In this document: positions 28,452 through 39,655 of the stretch, piece after piece
How the letters are laid out: the number at the start of each line of letters is the position of its first letter
Position numbering within the stretch: the stretch's first letter is position 1
NCBI RefSeq assembly: GCF_036288925.1
Contig: NZ_CP127167.1
Coordinates: 930,001 to 994,000 of the forward strand
DNA from: Haemophilus parainfluenzae
GTDB lineage: Bacteria > Pseudomonadota > Gammaproteobacteria > Enterobacterales > Pasteurellaceae
Direction: 5' to 3'
DNA length: 64,000 bases
The notes under the pieces: model-generated
The model's database searches: none
Seen by the model: only the letters and a program-made list of their open reading frames with translations
Told to the model about the DNA's origin: nothing
Made by a program: the position numbers and the translations under genes

Positions 28452-30908
28452 TTATTCATCTTTACTTGATTTATCCTCTTCTTCTACTTCAATCTCAACT
28501 TCATCTGCTTTATCTGCCGCACCATTGATCGTTAAGCAAATCTCGCTAGAAATTAAATGTTCTAAGATTGTGGCAAGCTCGTGTAATTTCTCTTTGTCAT
28601 CATCAAAATAACCTTCTTCTTTTAATTTAGCAATAAAGGCAGAGAATACCGCTTTATCGAAGAATTCCGGTGCGTTAATGCCATGTAATACTGAAAGACG
28701 TTGTGCCACTAATTGGCTCTCTTTTTCTAATAAGCCACGGGCAATTTCAGGATCTCTACGTAAAATACTCACTGTAATATAGTAGCGTTGTAGGATTTCA
28801 CGTATACCAGCAGACCAAAGTTGCAAAATACGAACTTTAGAGCGGTGGATAGATAAGAAATTATCATTGGCTTGAATAACCTCTTGACGCGCAAATTCAT
28901 CAATAATGGCTTTAATTTGTGTATCTAATTCTTCTTCAGTGAAATGAAGGAAGAGTTCGCCTTTTAAGAATGGATAAATTTTACGTACCGCATCCAATAA
29001 TAAATCTTTTTGGATTGCTTCATAATGTAAAACGATACTCGCAACAAGTGAAGGCAACACAAATAAGTGTTGAATATTATTGCGGTAATACGTCATGAGA
29101 ACAGCGGAATTACGTTCTAAACGAATAATTTCCCCAAAGTTATCTTTTTCAACTAACACGCCAACACGATCTAAGCTTAATACGTGGTCAAGCATCGCTT
29201 TTGGTGTATCAGTTGGCAGTACCACATCAGTAGAATACGGTACATTCTTTAACATTTCTTGATAACTAGAGAGTTGTTCTAATAACTGTTCATGAGAAAG
29301 CGCACGCTGACGAGAAGAGAGTAGAGCGGTCCCCACTAAATTCATCGCATTGACGGCTGCAGCTTTATTAATATTCACCATCACTTGATTAGAAACAGAC
29401 CCAACCGCATGGTTAAACCAGTGAGGTTTATCTTCATGATGTTGTTCTTTCCATTCTGGATAATGGTGATTGAGGTAATTGGAAAGCGTGATTGGCTCAC
29501 CGAAATTCACAAAACCTTGACCTAAATTACGTAATTTTTTAATCACACGTAAAACTAAGCCTGCATTTTCTTTTTCTTTCGCTGCACCACGTAATTCTTT
29601 CGCGTAAGTATCTACTTCTAATACGTGCTCATAACCGATATACACAGGCACCACAGAAATAGGACGAGTCTGGTTATGTTGTAGTGCTTGTAGCGTCATT
29701 GACATCATACCTGTTTTCGGTGCAAGCAAGCGACCTGTACGAGAACGCCCACCTTCAATGAAGTATTCGACGGAATAACCGCGGTGGAATAATTCCCCTA
29801 AATACTCACGGAAAATTGCAGAGTAAAGGCGGTTACCTTTAAACGTACGGCGAATAAAGAATGCGCCCCAGCTGCGGAATAAAGGACCCGCTGGCCAGAA
29901 GTTTAAGTTGATCCCCGCTGCAATATGTGGTGGTACAAGACCTTGATGATAGAGCACATAAGAAAGCAATAAATAGTCAATGTGGCTACGGTGACAAGGC
30001 ACATAAACAATCTCATGTCCTTCTAATGCTAATTTACGCACACGGTCCGCATTTTGTACATCAATCCCTGAATAAAGTTTGTTCCATAACCAACGTAAGA
30101 AACGATCCGCCGCACGAAGGCTGGAATGGCTTACATTAGCCGCGATTTCATGAAGCATTTTTTCGGCTTCAGCATAGGCTTTCTCGCAGCTGATATTTTT
30201 TGATTTTGCCTCATCTTCAATGGCATTTTGAATTGCTTGAGAATTTAATAGCTTATTAAACATGGCTTCGCGGTTTGGCAAACGAGGCCCTGTCGCGGAA
30301 ATGCGTTGTTTAGCAAAGTGTATTTTAGCCACGCGAGCCAGTTTTTGCGCAATTTTTTCATCTGAACCGTGCTCATTTACCATGTAACGCAAAGAAAGCG
30401 CTTGAGAAAAACGCACAAAAGTGTCACGTCCAAACCAAATCGCTGCAAAGGTTTTTTGAATGCCATTCAATAAACGCAGATTCGGTAAGCTTGCTTTATC
30501 TTCTTTACCTGGTGAACGTCCCCAAAGTACAGAAACAGGAATGAGTTGTACATCTAAATCAGCTGTATCAAGGTGCAGTTCTAAGTATTTATTGAAGACT
30601 TTGGTGGTTTCATCTTTTGCGCCTTTTGATTTAAAAAAGCGACGACCTTCGTCTAAATAGACATAACGTGGTAATGCTACGCCATCAATTACATTCTTTT
30701 CAGCCGGATCAGGCAAACCTACGCTCAGACAGTTACGACGGAAAATGACGAAGTCAGTTTGAGAGGTGTAAGGCAAAACATAAAGAATAGGTTGATTGAT
30801 ATTGAGTTGAAGCTCTTCAATTGGTTGAGCGGGGATTGGATTATTTTTTACTAAAACCGAAAGCGGTAATTCTAATAATTTACGATAAGTACTTACGATG
30901 CCAGACAT
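28452..30908 (-). CDS. plsB: Glycerol-3-phosphate 1-O-acyltransferase
   Basis: Inner-membrane-associated enzyme making lysophosphatidic acid, the first step of phospholipid synthesis. The product is 818 residues, usual for PlsB, with acyltransferase motif [13 protein letters not shown] near 305, motif [13 protein letters not shown] near 350, motif [22 protein letters not shown] near 385 and motif [13 protein letters not shown] near 420. The start at 30908 ([10 protein letters not shown]) matches homologues better than the ATG 27 bp upstream. An acidic tail ([10 protein letters not shown]) ends the protein. It is divergent from lexA. Confidence 0.93.
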   Translation of the reverse strand: MSGIVSTYRKLLELPLSVLVKNNPIPAQPIEELQLNINQPILYVLPYTSQTDFVIFRRNCLSVGLPDPAEKNVIDGVALPRYVYLDEGRRFFKSKGAKDETTKVFNKYLELHLDTADLDVQLIPVSVLWGRSPGKEDKASLPNLRLLNGIQKTFAAIWFGRDTFVRFSQALSLRYMVNEHGSDEKIAQKLARVAKIHFAKQRISATGPRLPNREAMFNKLLNSQAIQNAIEDEAKSKNISCEKAYAEAEKMLHEIAANVSHSSLRAADRFLRWLWNKLYSGIDVQNADRVRKLALEGHEIVYVPCHRSHIDYLLLSYVLYHQGLVPPHIAAGINLNFWPAGPLFRSWGAFFIRRTFKGNRLYSAIFREYLGELFHRGYSVEYFIEGGRSRTGRLLAPKTGMMSMTLQALQHNQTRPISVVPVYIGYEHVLEVDTYAKELRGAAKEKENAGLVLRVIKKLRNLGQGFVNFGEPITLSNYLNHHYPEWKEQHHEDKPHWFNHAVGSVSNQVMVNINKAAAVNAMNLVGTALLSSRQRALSHEQLLEQLSSYQEMLKNVPYSTDVVLPTDTPKAMLDHVLSLDRVGVLVEKDNFGEIIRLERNSAVLMTYYRNNIQHLFVLPSLVASIVLHYEAIQKDLLLDAVRKIYPFLKGELFLHFTEEELDTQIKAIIDEFARQEVIQANDNFLSIHRSKVRILQLWSAGIREILQRYYITVSILRRDPEIARGLLEKESQLVAQRLSVLHGINAPEFFDKAVFSAFIAKLKEEGYFDDDKEKLHELATILEHLISSEICLTINGAADKADEVEIEVEEEDKSSKDE

Positions 30909-31064
30909 AATTAACGTTCTCTTTTTGTTAGACATTTCTAGGTATTGTCAGGCATTTTAACACATTCGACCAGTCAAATTCTAAAAATTTACATTTGAGA
31001 TTTGTGATGAACACTCAAAAATATGAAAAAAATTGACCGCACTTTTATCGCTAGAAAATAGTTG

Positions 31065-31118
31065 TTGCAATCATCATCTTTCTGTATATACTAACAGTTA
31101 TTCTGTATAAAGTAACAG
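31065..31118 (+). promoter_or_regulatory. lexA promoter with two SOS boxes
   Basis: Two perfect CTGT-N8-ACAG LexA operators lie at 31082-31097 and 31103-31118. A promoter with TTGCAA (31065-31070) and TATACT (31087-31092), 16 bp apart, overlaps the first box. This tandem layout is the same as in E. coli lexA and gives autoregulation. Confidence 0.9.
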
Positions 31119-31126
31119 GAGTGTAT

Positions 31127-31753
31127 ATGAGACCATTAACTGCCAGACAACAAGAAGTGCTGGAACTCTTAAAGCGCCATTTAGAAACTACGGGTATGCC
31201 GCCAACTCGTGCAGAAATTTCTCGTGAATTAGGCTTTAAATCCCCTAATGCGGCGGAAGAACATTTAAAAGCACTTGCTCGTAAAGGTGCAATTGAAATT
31301 GTTGCGGGGGCTTCTCGCGGTATTCGCATTATTGATGACAGTGCAAATGATGAGGAAGAAGAAGGCTTACCGCTCATCGGTCGTGTGGCCGCAGGGGAGC
31401 CAATTCTGGCTGAGCAACATATTGAAGGTACTTATCGTGTTGATGCTAATATGTTTAAGCCTCAAGCTGATTTCTTATTAAAAGTATATGGCCAATCCAT
31501 GAAAGATATCGGCATTTTAGATGGCGATCTTCTTGCTGTTCATAGCACAAAAGATGTGCGAAATGGACAGATTGTTGTTGCACGAATTGAAGATGAAGTG
31601 ACAGTAAAACGCTTAGAACGCAAAGGTTCTGTTATTTATCTGCATGCAGAAAATGAAGAGTTTCAGCCGATTGTCGTTAATCTTGAAGAACAACCTCGTT
31701 TTGAAATTGAAGGGATTGCAGTAGGGATCATTCGTAATAACGCTTGGATGTAA
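31127..31753 (+). CDS. lexA: LexA SOS repressor
   Basis: Represses DNA-damage genes and cleaves itself when bound to RecA filaments. The 208-residue product has the winged helix N-terminus ([36 protein letters not shown]), the Ala-Gly cleavage site in GRVAAGEP near 88, the catalytic Ser in [10 protein letters not shown] near 123 and Lys in DEVTVKRL near 160. ATG 31127 is chosen over GTG 31121 because AGGAG ends at 31121. Confidence 0.97.
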   Translation: MRPLTARQQEVLELLKRHLETTGMPPTRAEISRELGFKSPNAAEEHLKALARKGAIEIVAGASRGIRIIDDSANDEEEEGLPLIGRVAAGEPILAEQHIEGTYRVDANMFKPQADFLLKVYGQSMKDIGILDGDLLAVHSTKDVRNGQIVVARIEDEVTVKRLERKGSVIYLHAENEEFQPIVVNLEEQPRFEIEGIAVGIIRNNAWM

Positions 31754-31758
31754 TGATG

Positions 31759-31800
31759 AAAGTGCGGTGAGAAAATAAAGTGTTTTTTGACCGCACTTTG
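31759..31800 (+). terminator. Paired uptake-word terminator after lexA
   Basis: AAAGTGCGGT (31759-31768) faces ACCGCACTTT (31790-31799), a perfect inverted uptake-word pair. The long AT-rich loop makes termination strength uncertain. Confidence 0.6.
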
Positions 31801-31874
31801 TCTATTCTGGCTATTTGCCATTCGGCTTATTGCTCTCTATAATGCCAAAAAATTTTCAAATCAAGGAAGGAAAC

Positions 31875-32699
31875 ATGCAGTTTTCCAAAATGCATGGCCT
31901 TGGCAATGACTTTGTCGTTGTTGATGCTGTGACGCAAAATGCCTATTTTACCCCTGAAACCATTAAACGTTTAGCCGATCGTCATCGTGGTATTGGTTTT
32001 GATCAGCTTTTAATTGTTGAGCCACCTTATGATCCAGATTTAGATTTCCATTATCGTATTTTTAATGCAGATGGTAGTGAAGTGTCGCAATGTGGAAATG
32101 GGGCAAGATGTTTTGCGCGTTTTGTCACCTTAAAAGGGCTGACTAATAAAAAGGATATTGCAGTAAGCACGCAAAAAGGAAAAATGGTTTTAACGGTAAA
32201 AGAAGATGGGCAAATTTGCGTCAATATGGGCGAGCCGATTTGGGAACCGAATAAAATTCCTTTTGCTGCCAATAAATTTGAAAAAAACTATATTCTACGT
32301 ACCGATGTTCAAACGGTGCTTTGTGGTGCAGTATCAATGGGCAATCCACATTGTGTTGTTCAAGTGGAGGATATTGAAACGGTTAATATAGCAGAATTAG
32401 GTCCACTCTTAGAAAGCCACGAACGTTTTCCTGAAAGGGTAAATGCTGGATTTATGCAAGTCGTCAATCGTAACCATATTAAGTTGCGTGTATATGAGCG
32501 TGGTGCAGGTGAAACACAAGCTTGTGGCAGTGGGGCGTGCGCGGCGGCGGCTGTTGGGATTATGCAAGGTTTGCTTGATAATAAAGTGCAAGTTGATCTA
32601 CCTGGTGGTAGCTTGCTTATTGAATGGGAAGGCGTTGGCTCTCCACTTTATATGACGGGTGATGCGACTCATATCTATGATGGAAACATTCACCTTTAA
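31875..32699 (+). CDS. dapF: Diaminopimelate epimerase
   Basis: PLP-independent epimerase converting LL- to meso-diaminopimelate for peptidoglycan and lysine. The 274-residue product has both catalytic cysteines: [16 protein letters not shown] near residue 73 and [11 protein letters not shown] near 218. ATG 31875 with AAGGAAGG is preferred to the upstream in-frame start at 31815, and matches the family N-terminus [13 protein letters not shown]. Confidence 0.96.
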   Translation: MQFSKMHGLGNDFVVVDAVTQNAYFTPETIKRLADRHRGIGFDQLLIVEPPYDPDLDFHYRIFNADGSEVSQCGNGARCFARFVTLKGLTNKKDIAVSTQKGKMVLTVKEDGQICVNMGEPIWEPNKIPFAANKFEKNYILRTDVQTVLCGAVSMGNPHCVVQVEDIETVNIAELGPLLESHERFPERVNAGFMQVVNRNHIKLRVYERGAGETQACGSGACAAAAVGIMQGLLDNKVQVDLPGGSLLIEWEGVGSPLYMTGDATHIYDGNIHL

Positions 32700-32873
32700 T
32701 CTCGCCTAGACGAGTCTTCATTAGGCACCTCTCCTTTTTTGTGGTATATGCCTCATCGATTCTACTGGTTCTGTATGATAACTTTTGATTTTGGTCAAGT
32801 TTTGTTTGAGTGTTGAACTCATCGTACGAGTGGGGATAATGCTAAAAAAGCCGTCTATTCTGACCGCACTTTT

Positions 32874-33806
32874 TTAGCCTTGACAGAGTCTTTCTCTCAG
32901 ATCTTCTGCTGTTTTGCTGGTTTTAATTCGCTCAAAAACGATGCCCGCTTCAGGATATTCTTTATTGAGATAGCGTAGCCATTGTTTGATGCGGGCAACA
33001 TGATAAAAACCGGAATCATGGAAATTTTCCATTTCCGCATATTTTTGCAAGATCTTTTGAATATCCGCCCAAGGCATTTTTTCGCAATTTTGTTTGAGTA
33101 CAAGGCTTAAGTTTGGGATATTTAATGCACCACGTCCGACCATTAGATCTTTACACTCGGTCGCTTTTAAACATGCTTGACCATCTTCCCAACGCCAAAT
33201 TTCACCATTAGCAATTACAGGGATCGCTAAGCGAGATCTCACTTCACCGATTTTTTCCCAATTAATGCGATCGGCACGATAGCCATCGGCTTTGGTTCGA
33301 CCGTGAATGGTAATTTCAGTCGCGCCACCTTGTTGTACTGCATCGGCAATTTCAAACGCTTGTGAAGTACAATCCCACCCTAATCGTACTTTAACGCTAA
33401 CAGGCAAGTGGCTAGGTACAGTTTGTCGTAAGGCTAGAGTCGCTTGATAAATTAATTCAGGTTGTTTGAGTAGGGCTGCACCTCCGTTACTGCCATTAAC
33501 GGTCTTAGAAGGACAGCCACAATTTAAATCAATACCATGTGAGCCAAGTTCAATGGCACGATGGGCATTTTCAGCAAGACAGTTCGGATGTTGACCTAAA
33601 AGTTGGACGCGAACAGGTGTTCTAGAAGGTGTAAAACCCTGATTTTTGAGTTCAGGGCAAAGACGATAAAAGAGCTTTTCAGGTAAGAGTTGATCTACTA
33701 CGCGGACAAATTCGGTGATGCAGAGATCGTATTCATTCACTTCGGTTAAAAGCTGGCGAACGAAAGGATCAAGTACCCCTTGCATGGGAGCGAGGATAAC
33801 ACGCAC
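32874..33806 (-). CDS. dusC: tRNA-dihydrouridine(16) synthase
   Basis: FMN enzyme reducing U16 of tRNA. The 310-residue product begins [17 protein letters not shown] and has the catalytic [19 protein letters not shown] near 98, VKVRLGWD near 140 and [19 protein letters not shown] near 165, which is the DusC type rather than DusA/DusB. It overlaps djlA by one base, so the two are an operon. Confidence 0.94.
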   Translation of the reverse strand: MRVILAPMQGVLDPFVRQLLTEVNEYDLCITEFVRVVDQLLPEKLFYRLCPELKNQGFTPSRTPVRVQLLGQHPNCLAENAHRAIELGSHGIDLNCGCPSKTVNGSNGGAALLKQPELIYQATLALRQTVPSHLPVSVKVRLGWDCTSQAFEIADAVQQGGATEITIHGRTKADGYRADRINWEKIGEVRSRLAIPVIANGEIWRWEDGQACLKATECKDLMVGRGALNIPNLSLVLKQNCEKMPWADIQKILQKYAEMENFHDSGFYHVARIKQWLRYLNKEYPEAGIVFERIKTSKTAEDLRERLCQG

Positions 33807-34672
33807 TATTTCCAGCCTTTCACTTTACAAATTAAATCGTAAGCAGCTTGGATTTGTTGTGCCTTTTCTTTAGCCATTTCCATCATTTCTGGCGGTAAGC
33901 CTTTAGCCACTAATTTATCCGGATGATGTTCATTCATTAAACGACGATATGCACGTTTTACAGCATTACGGTCATCGCTTTCACTCACACCCAGTACTTT
34001 ATAAGCATCACTTAATGTTGGACCTGAAGATTGTTGGTATCCGCCTTGTTTTTGGTACTGATAGCCACCTTGCTGTTGATTGCCACCTTGTTGGTATTGG
34101 CGATAGAATCCACCTTGAGTAAATTGACGAGCTGCAATTTCCATTGCCAGCATTTGCTCAAACTGCATACGGGAAAGACCAAGCTCTTCAGCCACCACAT
34201 AAAGGACTTCTTTTTCTGAGTCATGTAATTGAGAATCAGCAAATGCGGCTTGCACTTGTACGTGCAAGAACATTCTTAGTAAATCAGCCCGTTGTCCACA
34301 TCCAATGCGGAATTCGCGAATCACCTGACGTAGTGGAAAATCGGTTGCTTTACCTCGACTAAATGCCTCTTGAGCAAGTTTGCGATGACTCTCATCTAAT
34401 TGCATCTGGTTCATCAGCTGATTTGCCAGTTGGATATCTTCTTCCGTCACACGACCTTTGGATTTACTCAAATGCCCAAGTACCGCAAAAGTAGTTTGCA
34501 TGAAAAGCGCTTGTCGGGTCGTTTTTTTCTTAAAAAAGCTTGAGTTAACAGAACCCATCTCATAAAGTTTTTTATCTGCGATTGAGCCTAAAATGAGTCC
34601 AGCGATGGCACCGAAAAAACCACCCCATTTGAAACCTAAAATAACCCCGATAATCTTTCCAAAAAAATACAT
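33806..34672 (-). CDS. djlA: Membrane-anchored DnaJ-like co-chaperone
   Basis: Inner-membrane co-chaperone of DnaK. The 288-residue product has an N-terminal membrane segment rich in glycine ([20 protein letters not shown]), a TerB-like helical domain (about 55-185), a Gln/Gly/Tyr-rich linker (about 185-215) and a C-terminal J domain with the HPD triad in NEHHPDKL near 250. It overlaps dusC by one base. Confidence 0.94.
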   Translation of the reverse strand: MYFFGKIIGVILGFKWGGFFGAIAGLILGSIADKKLYEMGSVNSSFFKKKTTRQALFMQTTFAVLGHLSKSKGRVTEEDIQLANQLMNQMQLDESHRKLAQEAFSRGKATDFPLRQVIREFRIGCGQRADLLRMFLHVQVQAAFADSQLHDSEKEVLYVVAEELGLSRMQFEQMLAMEIAARQFTQGGFYRQYQQGGNQQQGGYQYQKQGGYQQSSGPTLSDAYKVLGVSESDDRNAVKRAYRRLMNEHHPDKLVAKGLPPEMMEMAKEKAQQIQAAYDLICKVKGWK

Positions 34673-34691
34673 TCTCTTCCCCTAAAGTGCG

Positions 34692-34742
34692 GTCAAAAAA
34701 TAAGTCTTTTTGACAATAATGGGCAGACGTAAATGTCTGCCC
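34692..34742 (-). other. Two hairpins downstream of pyrE
   Basis: GGGCAGAC (34721-34728) pairs with GTCTGCCC (34735-34742), and GTCAAAAA (34692-34699) pairs with TTTTTGAC to the right. The GC-rich stem lacks a T-run directly after it on the leftward strand, so it is a probable but atypical end of the rph-pyrE transcript. Confidence 0.4.
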
Positions 34743-34783
34743 TTACATTAATATGGCATTTTTCTTATTTTTCAAGTAGCAAA

Positions 34784-35425
34784 TTACACACCATAACTTT
34801 CACGATAAGCCCGCATTGCCGGCAAATATTGCTGATAATCGACTTCGTTTTCAATGAATTGCATTAAATCATCAAAATCAATAATGGAAAGGACTTGGCA
34901 CTGGTAGTCGCGTTCCACTTCTTGAATGGCGGAAAGTTCGCCTTTGCCTTTTTCTTTGCGATTTAATGCAATAAATACGGCGGCTAATTTGGCATTGTTG
35001 GCTTCAAGAAGCGCCATGGATTCACGAATAGCCGTGCCGGCGGTGATGACATCATCGACTAATAACACATTGCCAGTTAATGGGTTGCCGATTAAATTAC
35101 CACCTTCACCGTGATCTTTTGCTTCTTTGCGGTTAAAGCAAACAGGTGTATCTCGGTTAAATTGATTGAATAGTGCAATGGAAACGCTCGTTGCAATTGG
35201 AATACCTTTGTAGGCCGGACCAAAAATAACATCAAAATCGACCGCGCTTGATTGAATTGCCTTCGCATAGTATTCACCTAAGCGAGCAAGATCTGCGCCC
35301 GTGCTAAACAATCCAGCATTGAAAAAATAAGGGCTTTTTCGACCTGATTTTAGGGTGAACTCACCAAATTTGAGTACTTGGTGGCTCAACGCAAATTTAA
35401 TAAATTCGATTTTGTAGCTTTCCAT
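34784..35425 (-). CDS. pyrE: Orotate phosphoribosyltransferase
   Basis: Fifth step of pyrimidine synthesis, making OMP from orotate and PRPP. The 213-residue product has FGPAYKGIP near 70, [12 protein letters not shown] near 100 and the PRPP-binding [13 protein letters not shown] near 122. It lies 9 bp after rph, the usual rph-pyrE operon. Confidence 0.96.
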   Translation of the reverse strand: MESYKIEFIKFALSHQVLKFGEFTLKSGRKSPYFFNAGLFSTGADLARLGEYYAKAIQSSAVDFDVIFGPAYKGIPIATSVSIALFNQFNRDTPVCFNRKEAKDHGEGGNLIGNPLTGNVLLVDDVITAGTAIRESMALLEANNAKLAAVFIALNRKEKGKGELSAIQEVERDYQCQVLSIIDFDDLMQFIENEVDYQQYLPAMRAYRESYGV

Positions 35426-35434
35426 TTTTTGTTC

Positions 35435-36151
35435 CTATAAACCTAATGCTTGACGTTGTGCTGCGAAGATTTGTTCGCAGCCTTGTTTTGCTAAGCCCAA
35501 TAAGGTGAGTAATTCTTCGTGGCTGAATGGTTCGCCTTCTGCCGTACCTTGCACTTCAATCATGCGGCCATCTTCCATCATCACAACGTTCATGTCTGTT
35601 TCGGCGGCTGAATCTTCCACATATTCCAAATCACACACGGCTTCACCTTCAACGATTCCAACTGAAATTGCAGCAACCAGACCTTTGATTGGATTGGTTT
35701 TTAATGTACCGTTCGCGATTAAACCGTTGATAGCATCACATAAAGCCACTGCTGCACCGGTGATAGAAGCAGTTCTTGTACCGCCATCCGCTTGAATCAC
35801 ATCGCAGTCTAAGGTAATAGAACGTTCGCCGAGGGCTTCTAAGTCAATCATTGCACGCAATGAACGTGCAATTAAGCGTTGAATTTCCATGGTACGTCCA
35901 CCTTGTTTGCCTTTTGCGGCTTCACGTTGCATACGGCTGTGTGTCGAGCGTGGCAACATGCCATATTCTGCTGTCACCCAACCTTGATTTTGTCCTTTCA
36001 AGAAACGCGGTACACTTTCATCAACACTCGCCGTACATAAAACTTTGGTATCACCAAATTCCACTAATACTGAGCCTTCAGCATGTTTCGTGTAATTACG
36101 GGTGATTTTAATTGGACGAGATTGATGATTTTCACGATTATTTGGACGCAT
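35435..36151 (-). CDS. rph: Ribonuclease PH
   Basis: Phosphate-dependent 3'-5' exoribonuclease trimming tRNA 3' ends. The 238-residue product is full length, unlike the frameshifted gene of E. coli K-12, and has [20 protein letters not shown] near 50, [22 protein letters not shown] near 80 and [18 protein letters not shown] near 115. Confidence 0.96.
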   Translation of the reverse strand: MRPNNRENHQSRPIKITRNYTKHAEGSVLVEFGDTKVLCTASVDESVPRFLKGQNQGWVTAEYGMLPRSTHSRMQREAAKGKQGGRTMEIQRLIARSLRAMIDLEALGERSITLDCDVIQADGGTRTASITGAAVALCDAINGLIANGTLKTNPIKGLVAAISVGIVEGEAVCDLEYVEDSAAETDMNVVMMEDGRMIEVQGTAEGEPFSHEELLTLLGLAKQGCEQIFAAQRQALGL

Positions 36152-36176
36152 TCTGAATTCCTTTATTTTTATTGAT

Positions 36177-36206
36177 AAAAAAGCGTGCCTATTTTAGCAC
36201 GCTTTT
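36177..36206 (-). terminator. Intrinsic terminator after the SulP transporter gene
   Basis: AAAAGCGTGC (36179-36188) pairs with GCACGCTTTT (36197-36206); leftward it ends in a run of T. Confidence 0.88.
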
Positions 36207-36213
36207 CACTGTT

Positions 36214-37956
36214 TTATGGATTTGCTTGCTCAAACTCACGAATTTTATTAAAGACATCTTGTAAATCTGAGCCGTAGTTGATTTTTTGCAATTCAGGAAC
36301 AGAGTTTGATTTCACTAACATTCTTAGTGGTTGAAATTGCATATTGCACAAGTAGATTTGTTGATGTGGCAACATATGTTGTACAAAGTGTGTGAGTGCA
36401 TGAATCCCCCCAGTATCGAGCACGGTCACGGCATCGCATTGCAATACGATATGTTTGATCTCGTGATCCGTATATACGGTTTTATCATGCAAATCCGCAA
36501 AGAGTTTATCTGCCGCCGCAAAGAACAATGGGCCACTGATACGATAAGCTAACACATCATTCAGATCTTCTGGTGCAGGTTGTTCAATAGCTTTTGTCAT
36601 TTCTGCAATGGTGCGGATAAATAAGAGGCTCGCTAATAATACGCCAACTGAGATGGCAATCACCATATCGAATAATACGGTGAGAATTAAGCAAGTGAAC
36701 AACACCGCAATTTCATTTTGTGTGGAACGACGAGCCAAACGAATAATTTCAGGCACGTTTGCCATATGCCAAGCCACCATTAACAACAATGCGGCCATGG
36801 AAGAAAGTGGCAAGTAAGACAGGGCATTCGCAAAGAATAACAGTGAGAATAAGACTAAGAGTGCATGAACGACACTCGATATTGGTGATACCGCACCCGA
36901 TTTCACATTAGCGGCTGAGCGCGCAATAGCTGCGGTTGCGGTAATCCCACCTAAGAATGGCGAAACAATATTCCCTAAGCCTTGAGCGAGTAATTCATTA
37001 TTGGAGTGATGTTTTGTGTCAGTCATGTTATCTAAAATGACCGCACAAAGTAGTGACTCAATCGCACCTAATACGGCCATAGAAAAGGCTGCAGGTAAGA
37101 GAGTCTGTATGCGATCAAAATTCCAATTGATGACTTCACCTTGTGCGTTTGGAATATTCCAAGGTAAGGCAAATTCAGGCAAGACATTAGGAATGCCATT
37201 TCCCGTTGTGCCATCCGCTAAGGTGTAGTGGAATGCCGTACCAATAGTTTCAACCGATAAACCAAATTGCCCTAAGGCTAATGCCATCAGTGTACCAATA
37301 ACCACAGCAGGTAAATGACCTGGCACAGGTAAACGAAGTTTGTGCCATTGTGTGAGAACAAATAAGGTGGCCACACCAACAGCGGTATCAGCCCAGCTAA
37401 TCGTCGGAAGTGCGGTCAAAATAGCCTGTACTTTTTCAATATAGTGAGATGGCATTTGGGCAATATCTAAACCTAAGAAATCTTTGATTTGCAATGTACC
37501 GATAGTAATGCCAATCCCGCAGGTAAAGCCAAGTGTAACGGGGAGAGGTATATACTCAATTAACCGACCCAATCGAGACAACGCCATGATGACTAAAATA
37601 ATCCCCGAAAGTAGCGTTGCCATGAGCAAGCCACTGAGTCCAAATTGTTGAGTAACGGGATATAAAATCACAACAAATGCCGCGGTTGGTCCAGAAATAT
37701 TGAAACGCGATCCACCAGTTAATGCAATTACAATCCCCGCTACGATAGCCGTATAAAGACCATGTTGTGGTGGAACACCGCTAGCGATCGCTAAGGCCAT
37801 GGAGAGGGGAATTGCAATGACTCCTACTGTGAGTCCCGCAATAATATCTTTAATCAATTTTTGTTTTCCGTAACCTTCACGGAAAGATTCTTTCAATGCG
37901 CTAAATGGTTTTACAGCCAGAAACACATTTTTAGAAAAGAGAGATTTGATTTGCAT
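36214..37956 (-). CDS. SulP-family anion transporter with STAS domain
   Basis: Inner-membrane transporter of 580 residues with about 12-14 helices and a C-terminal cytoplasmic STAS domain (about 445-560, with [18 protein letters not shown]). Typical SulP pieces are [32 protein letters not shown] near 40 and [14 protein letters not shown] near 90. It is close in type to E. coli DauA/YchM, a dicarboxylate carrier, but sulfate or bicarbonate cannot be excluded. Confidence 0.88.
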   Translation of the reverse strand: MQIKSLFSKNVFLAVKPFSALKESFREGYGKQKLIKDIIAGLTVGVIAIPLSMALAIASGVPPQHGLYTAIVAGIVIALTGGSRFNISGPTAAFVVILYPVTQQFGLSGLLMATLLSGIILVIMALSRLGRLIEYIPLPVTLGFTCGIGITIGTLQIKDFLGLDIAQMPSHYIEKVQAILTALPTISWADTAVGVATLFVLTQWHKLRLPVPGHLPAVVIGTLMALALGQFGLSVETIGTAFHYTLADGTTGNGIPNVLPEFALPWNIPNAQGEVINWNFDRIQTLLPAAFSMAVLGAIESLLCAVILDNMTDTKHHSNNELLAQGLGNIVSPFLGGITATAAIARSAANVKSGAVSPISSVVHALLVLFSLLFFANALSYLPLSSMAALLLMVAWHMANVPEIIRLARRSTQNEIAVLFTCLILTVLFDMVIAISVGVLLASLLFIRTIAEMTKAIEQPAPEDLNDVLAYRISGPLFFAAADKLFADLHDKTVYTDHEIKHIVLQCDAVTVLDTGGIHALTHFVQHMLPHQQIYLCNMQFQPLRMLVKSNSVPELQKINYGSDLQDVFNKIREFEQANP

Positions 37957-38036
37957 AAAAATACGACGATGGAAAAGAGATAAGTTTATATTTTAGCTAA
38001 AAGGAATAGGATTTTTTATGTTCTAGCTCAAAAAAC

Positions 38037-38065
38037 TTGACTAATCTTAGATAAATCTTTATATT
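38037..38065 (+). promoter_or_regulatory. Promoter of tRNA-Ser
   Basis: TTGACT (38037-38042) and TATATT (38060-38065) are spaced 17 bp, with the tRNA starting 16 bp further on. Confidence 0.75.
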
Positions 38066-38081
38066 TCACGCACTTCAAAAC

Positions 38082-38171
38082 GGTGAGATGTCCGAGTGGT
38101 TGAAGGAGCACGCCTGGAAAGCGTGTATGTGCGAAAGTGCATCGGGGGTTCGAATCCCCCTCTCACCGCCA
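38082..38171 (+). tRNA. tRNA-Ser (anticodon GGA)
   Basis: Cloverleaf with acceptor GGTGAGA/TCTCACC, anticodon loop CTGGAAA, a long variable arm and encoded CCA. Its 3' end is the attachment site of the decayed island that follows. Confidence 0.95.
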
Positions 38172-38172
38172 T
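38151..38172 (+). repeat. attL: first copy of the 22-bp tRNA-Ser repeat
   Basis: The sequence begins CGAATCCCCCTC and ends with the CCA plus T of tRNA-Ser. It is identical over 22 bp to 39094-39115. Confidence 0.85.
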
Positions 38173-38370
38173 GAACCTTGTCAAATAACGTCTATCTTGT
38201 CAAAAAACAACGTAAAAACAATGATTTAGTTATATCTAATCTGTTTCTTTCGTTGGTCTATGTTTGTCTTTGTTTCCGTTTTTAACCCCCTATTTAACCC
38301 CCTGTTAATTTTGGGGATCTTAGGTGGGGATTAAAACGTTTAGTTTTTAATCATACAAAGGCATTTCATT

Positions 38371-38556
38371 ATGAAAATAATCAAACCTCTTACAGACTCA
38401 AAGATCCTATCATTTAAAGCACAGGAAAAAGAATATACAAAACATGATGGAAAAGAATCAGGGCTAGGAATCAAAATTAATTCTAGCGGCTCTAAGATTT
38501 GGTATTTTTTCTATAAATTAGATAATAGAAAAAGAAAAATGAGTTTAGGCGAATAG
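38371..38556 (+). pseudogene. Integrase N-terminal remnant (DUF4102)
   Basis: Sixty-one codons starting at ATG 38371: PLTDSKILSFKAQEKEY, GLGIKINSSGSKIWYFFY, MSLGE, then a stop. These match the N-terminal domain of tyrosine integrases, including the complete one at 52842 (PLTDTEIRKAKPKEKEY, NGSKIWLFNYY). Family members run to about 400 residues, so core-binding and catalytic domains are gone. Confidence 0.85.
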
Positions 38557-39093
38557 GGCAAGATGTGGCGAAGAGCTGGATAGCTCAACTTAAAGAAAAG
38601 GGGCAGATGATCAATGCTGCAACAGAACAAAGCGCAAGTATTAATCAATTAATTGCTAACGGTTAACCGAGAAAACCAAGATTAAAACAAAGGATAGAAC
38701 ATGATGCAACAACAAGAACAACCACTATTGATCCTTTTGAACGCATTGAACAACCCAAAAAAAACACAAGTAAGGAAAACACAATAAAATTTCTATACAG
38801 TGGTTATTAATGTTCTCAAGAATAAAATTTTGACATCTAAATATTCAATCTTACTTTTCTCGTAAAATCTGAATCCAATCACCGCCATATTTCACGTCAA
38901 CGCATTGTCAAAAAAATGAATACATAAAACAAAATTAAATAAAAATTAAAGATTGCTTATTTTTCCTACTTATCAAATAATGCCGTCGCAATGACAGCAT
39001 TAAGACTATTTTATAGATGTTCCTTGTTTTGTTCCCTTTGTATCTATGATTTTTAATTAAATTGAATAAAATCAATACGTTGCTTAAATCTGG

Positions 39094-39115
39094 CGAATCC
39101 CCCTCTCACCGCCAT
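39094..39115 (+). repeat. attR: second copy of the 22-bp tRNA-Ser repeat
   Basis: Exact 22-bp copy of the tRNA-Ser 3' end without the rest of a tRNA, as left by site-specific integration. Confidence 0.85.
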
Positions 39116-39271
39116 TCAAATATTTTCTTTTCTAAATTTAAAATCATTTTTTAACTAATCATTGTTGAGATCTGGAATTTACGCTATTTTGTCTTGCACA
39201 AAATATGCGTTGAATTGATTACTTTCGATAAAAAGCACATTAGAGAAATAATGACAGATGGAGATGAGTTA

Positions 39272-39348
<77 letters not shown>

Positions 39349-39400
39349 ATTTCAAGGGTTACATCTTTTGTATGGCATTTCGAGGGAAATATAAAAGAAG

Positions 39401-39477
39401 TGGTCGGCGAGATAGGATTTGAACCTACGACCCACTGGTCCCAAACCAGTTGCGCTACCAAGCTGCGCTACTCGCCG
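39401..39477 (-). tRNA. tRNA-Pro (anticodon TGG)
   Basis: Minus-strand cloverleaf starting CGGCGAG at 39477, anticodon loop TTTGGGA, T-loop TTCAAAT and encoded CCA at 39401-39403. Likely cotranscribed with tRNA-Arg, 52 bp downstream. Confidence 0.95.
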
Positions 39478-39655
39478 ACGATTGAGCATAATTATAGTGA
39501 GCTTTTCTTTTCAGTCAATTAATTTTTTTAGATTTATCTTTCAACTGCTCAAAATTATTCCAGTTTTTACAACCGCACTTTTGTTGTCTTTGTAAAATAA
39601 GGCGTTCTCAGTTAAAATAGCAAACGTTTACTTAATTCCACCTAGAGGAAAACGC

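Larger units (their letters stand above)
38151..39115 (+). mobile_element. Decayed genomic island at tRNA-Ser
   Basis: A 22-bp direct repeat of the tRNA-Ser 3' end (38151-38172 and 39094-39115) flanks about 0.92 kb. Inside are the first 61 codons of a DUF4102-type integrase and short coding remnants: AKSWIAQLKEKG at about 38564-38665, IDPFERIEQ...IKFLYSGY ending near 38809, and on the minus strand KYGGDWIQILREK ending at 38851. The rest to 39093 is AT-rich with no gene seen. It looks like an island reduced by internal deletion, with both attachment sites kept. Confidence 0.85.

Noticed and set aside
32821..32880. Terminator for dusC from GCTAAAAAAG / CTTTTTTAGC
   Set aside because: Stem interior is mismatched and no clear T-run lies beyond it; kept out of the feature list.
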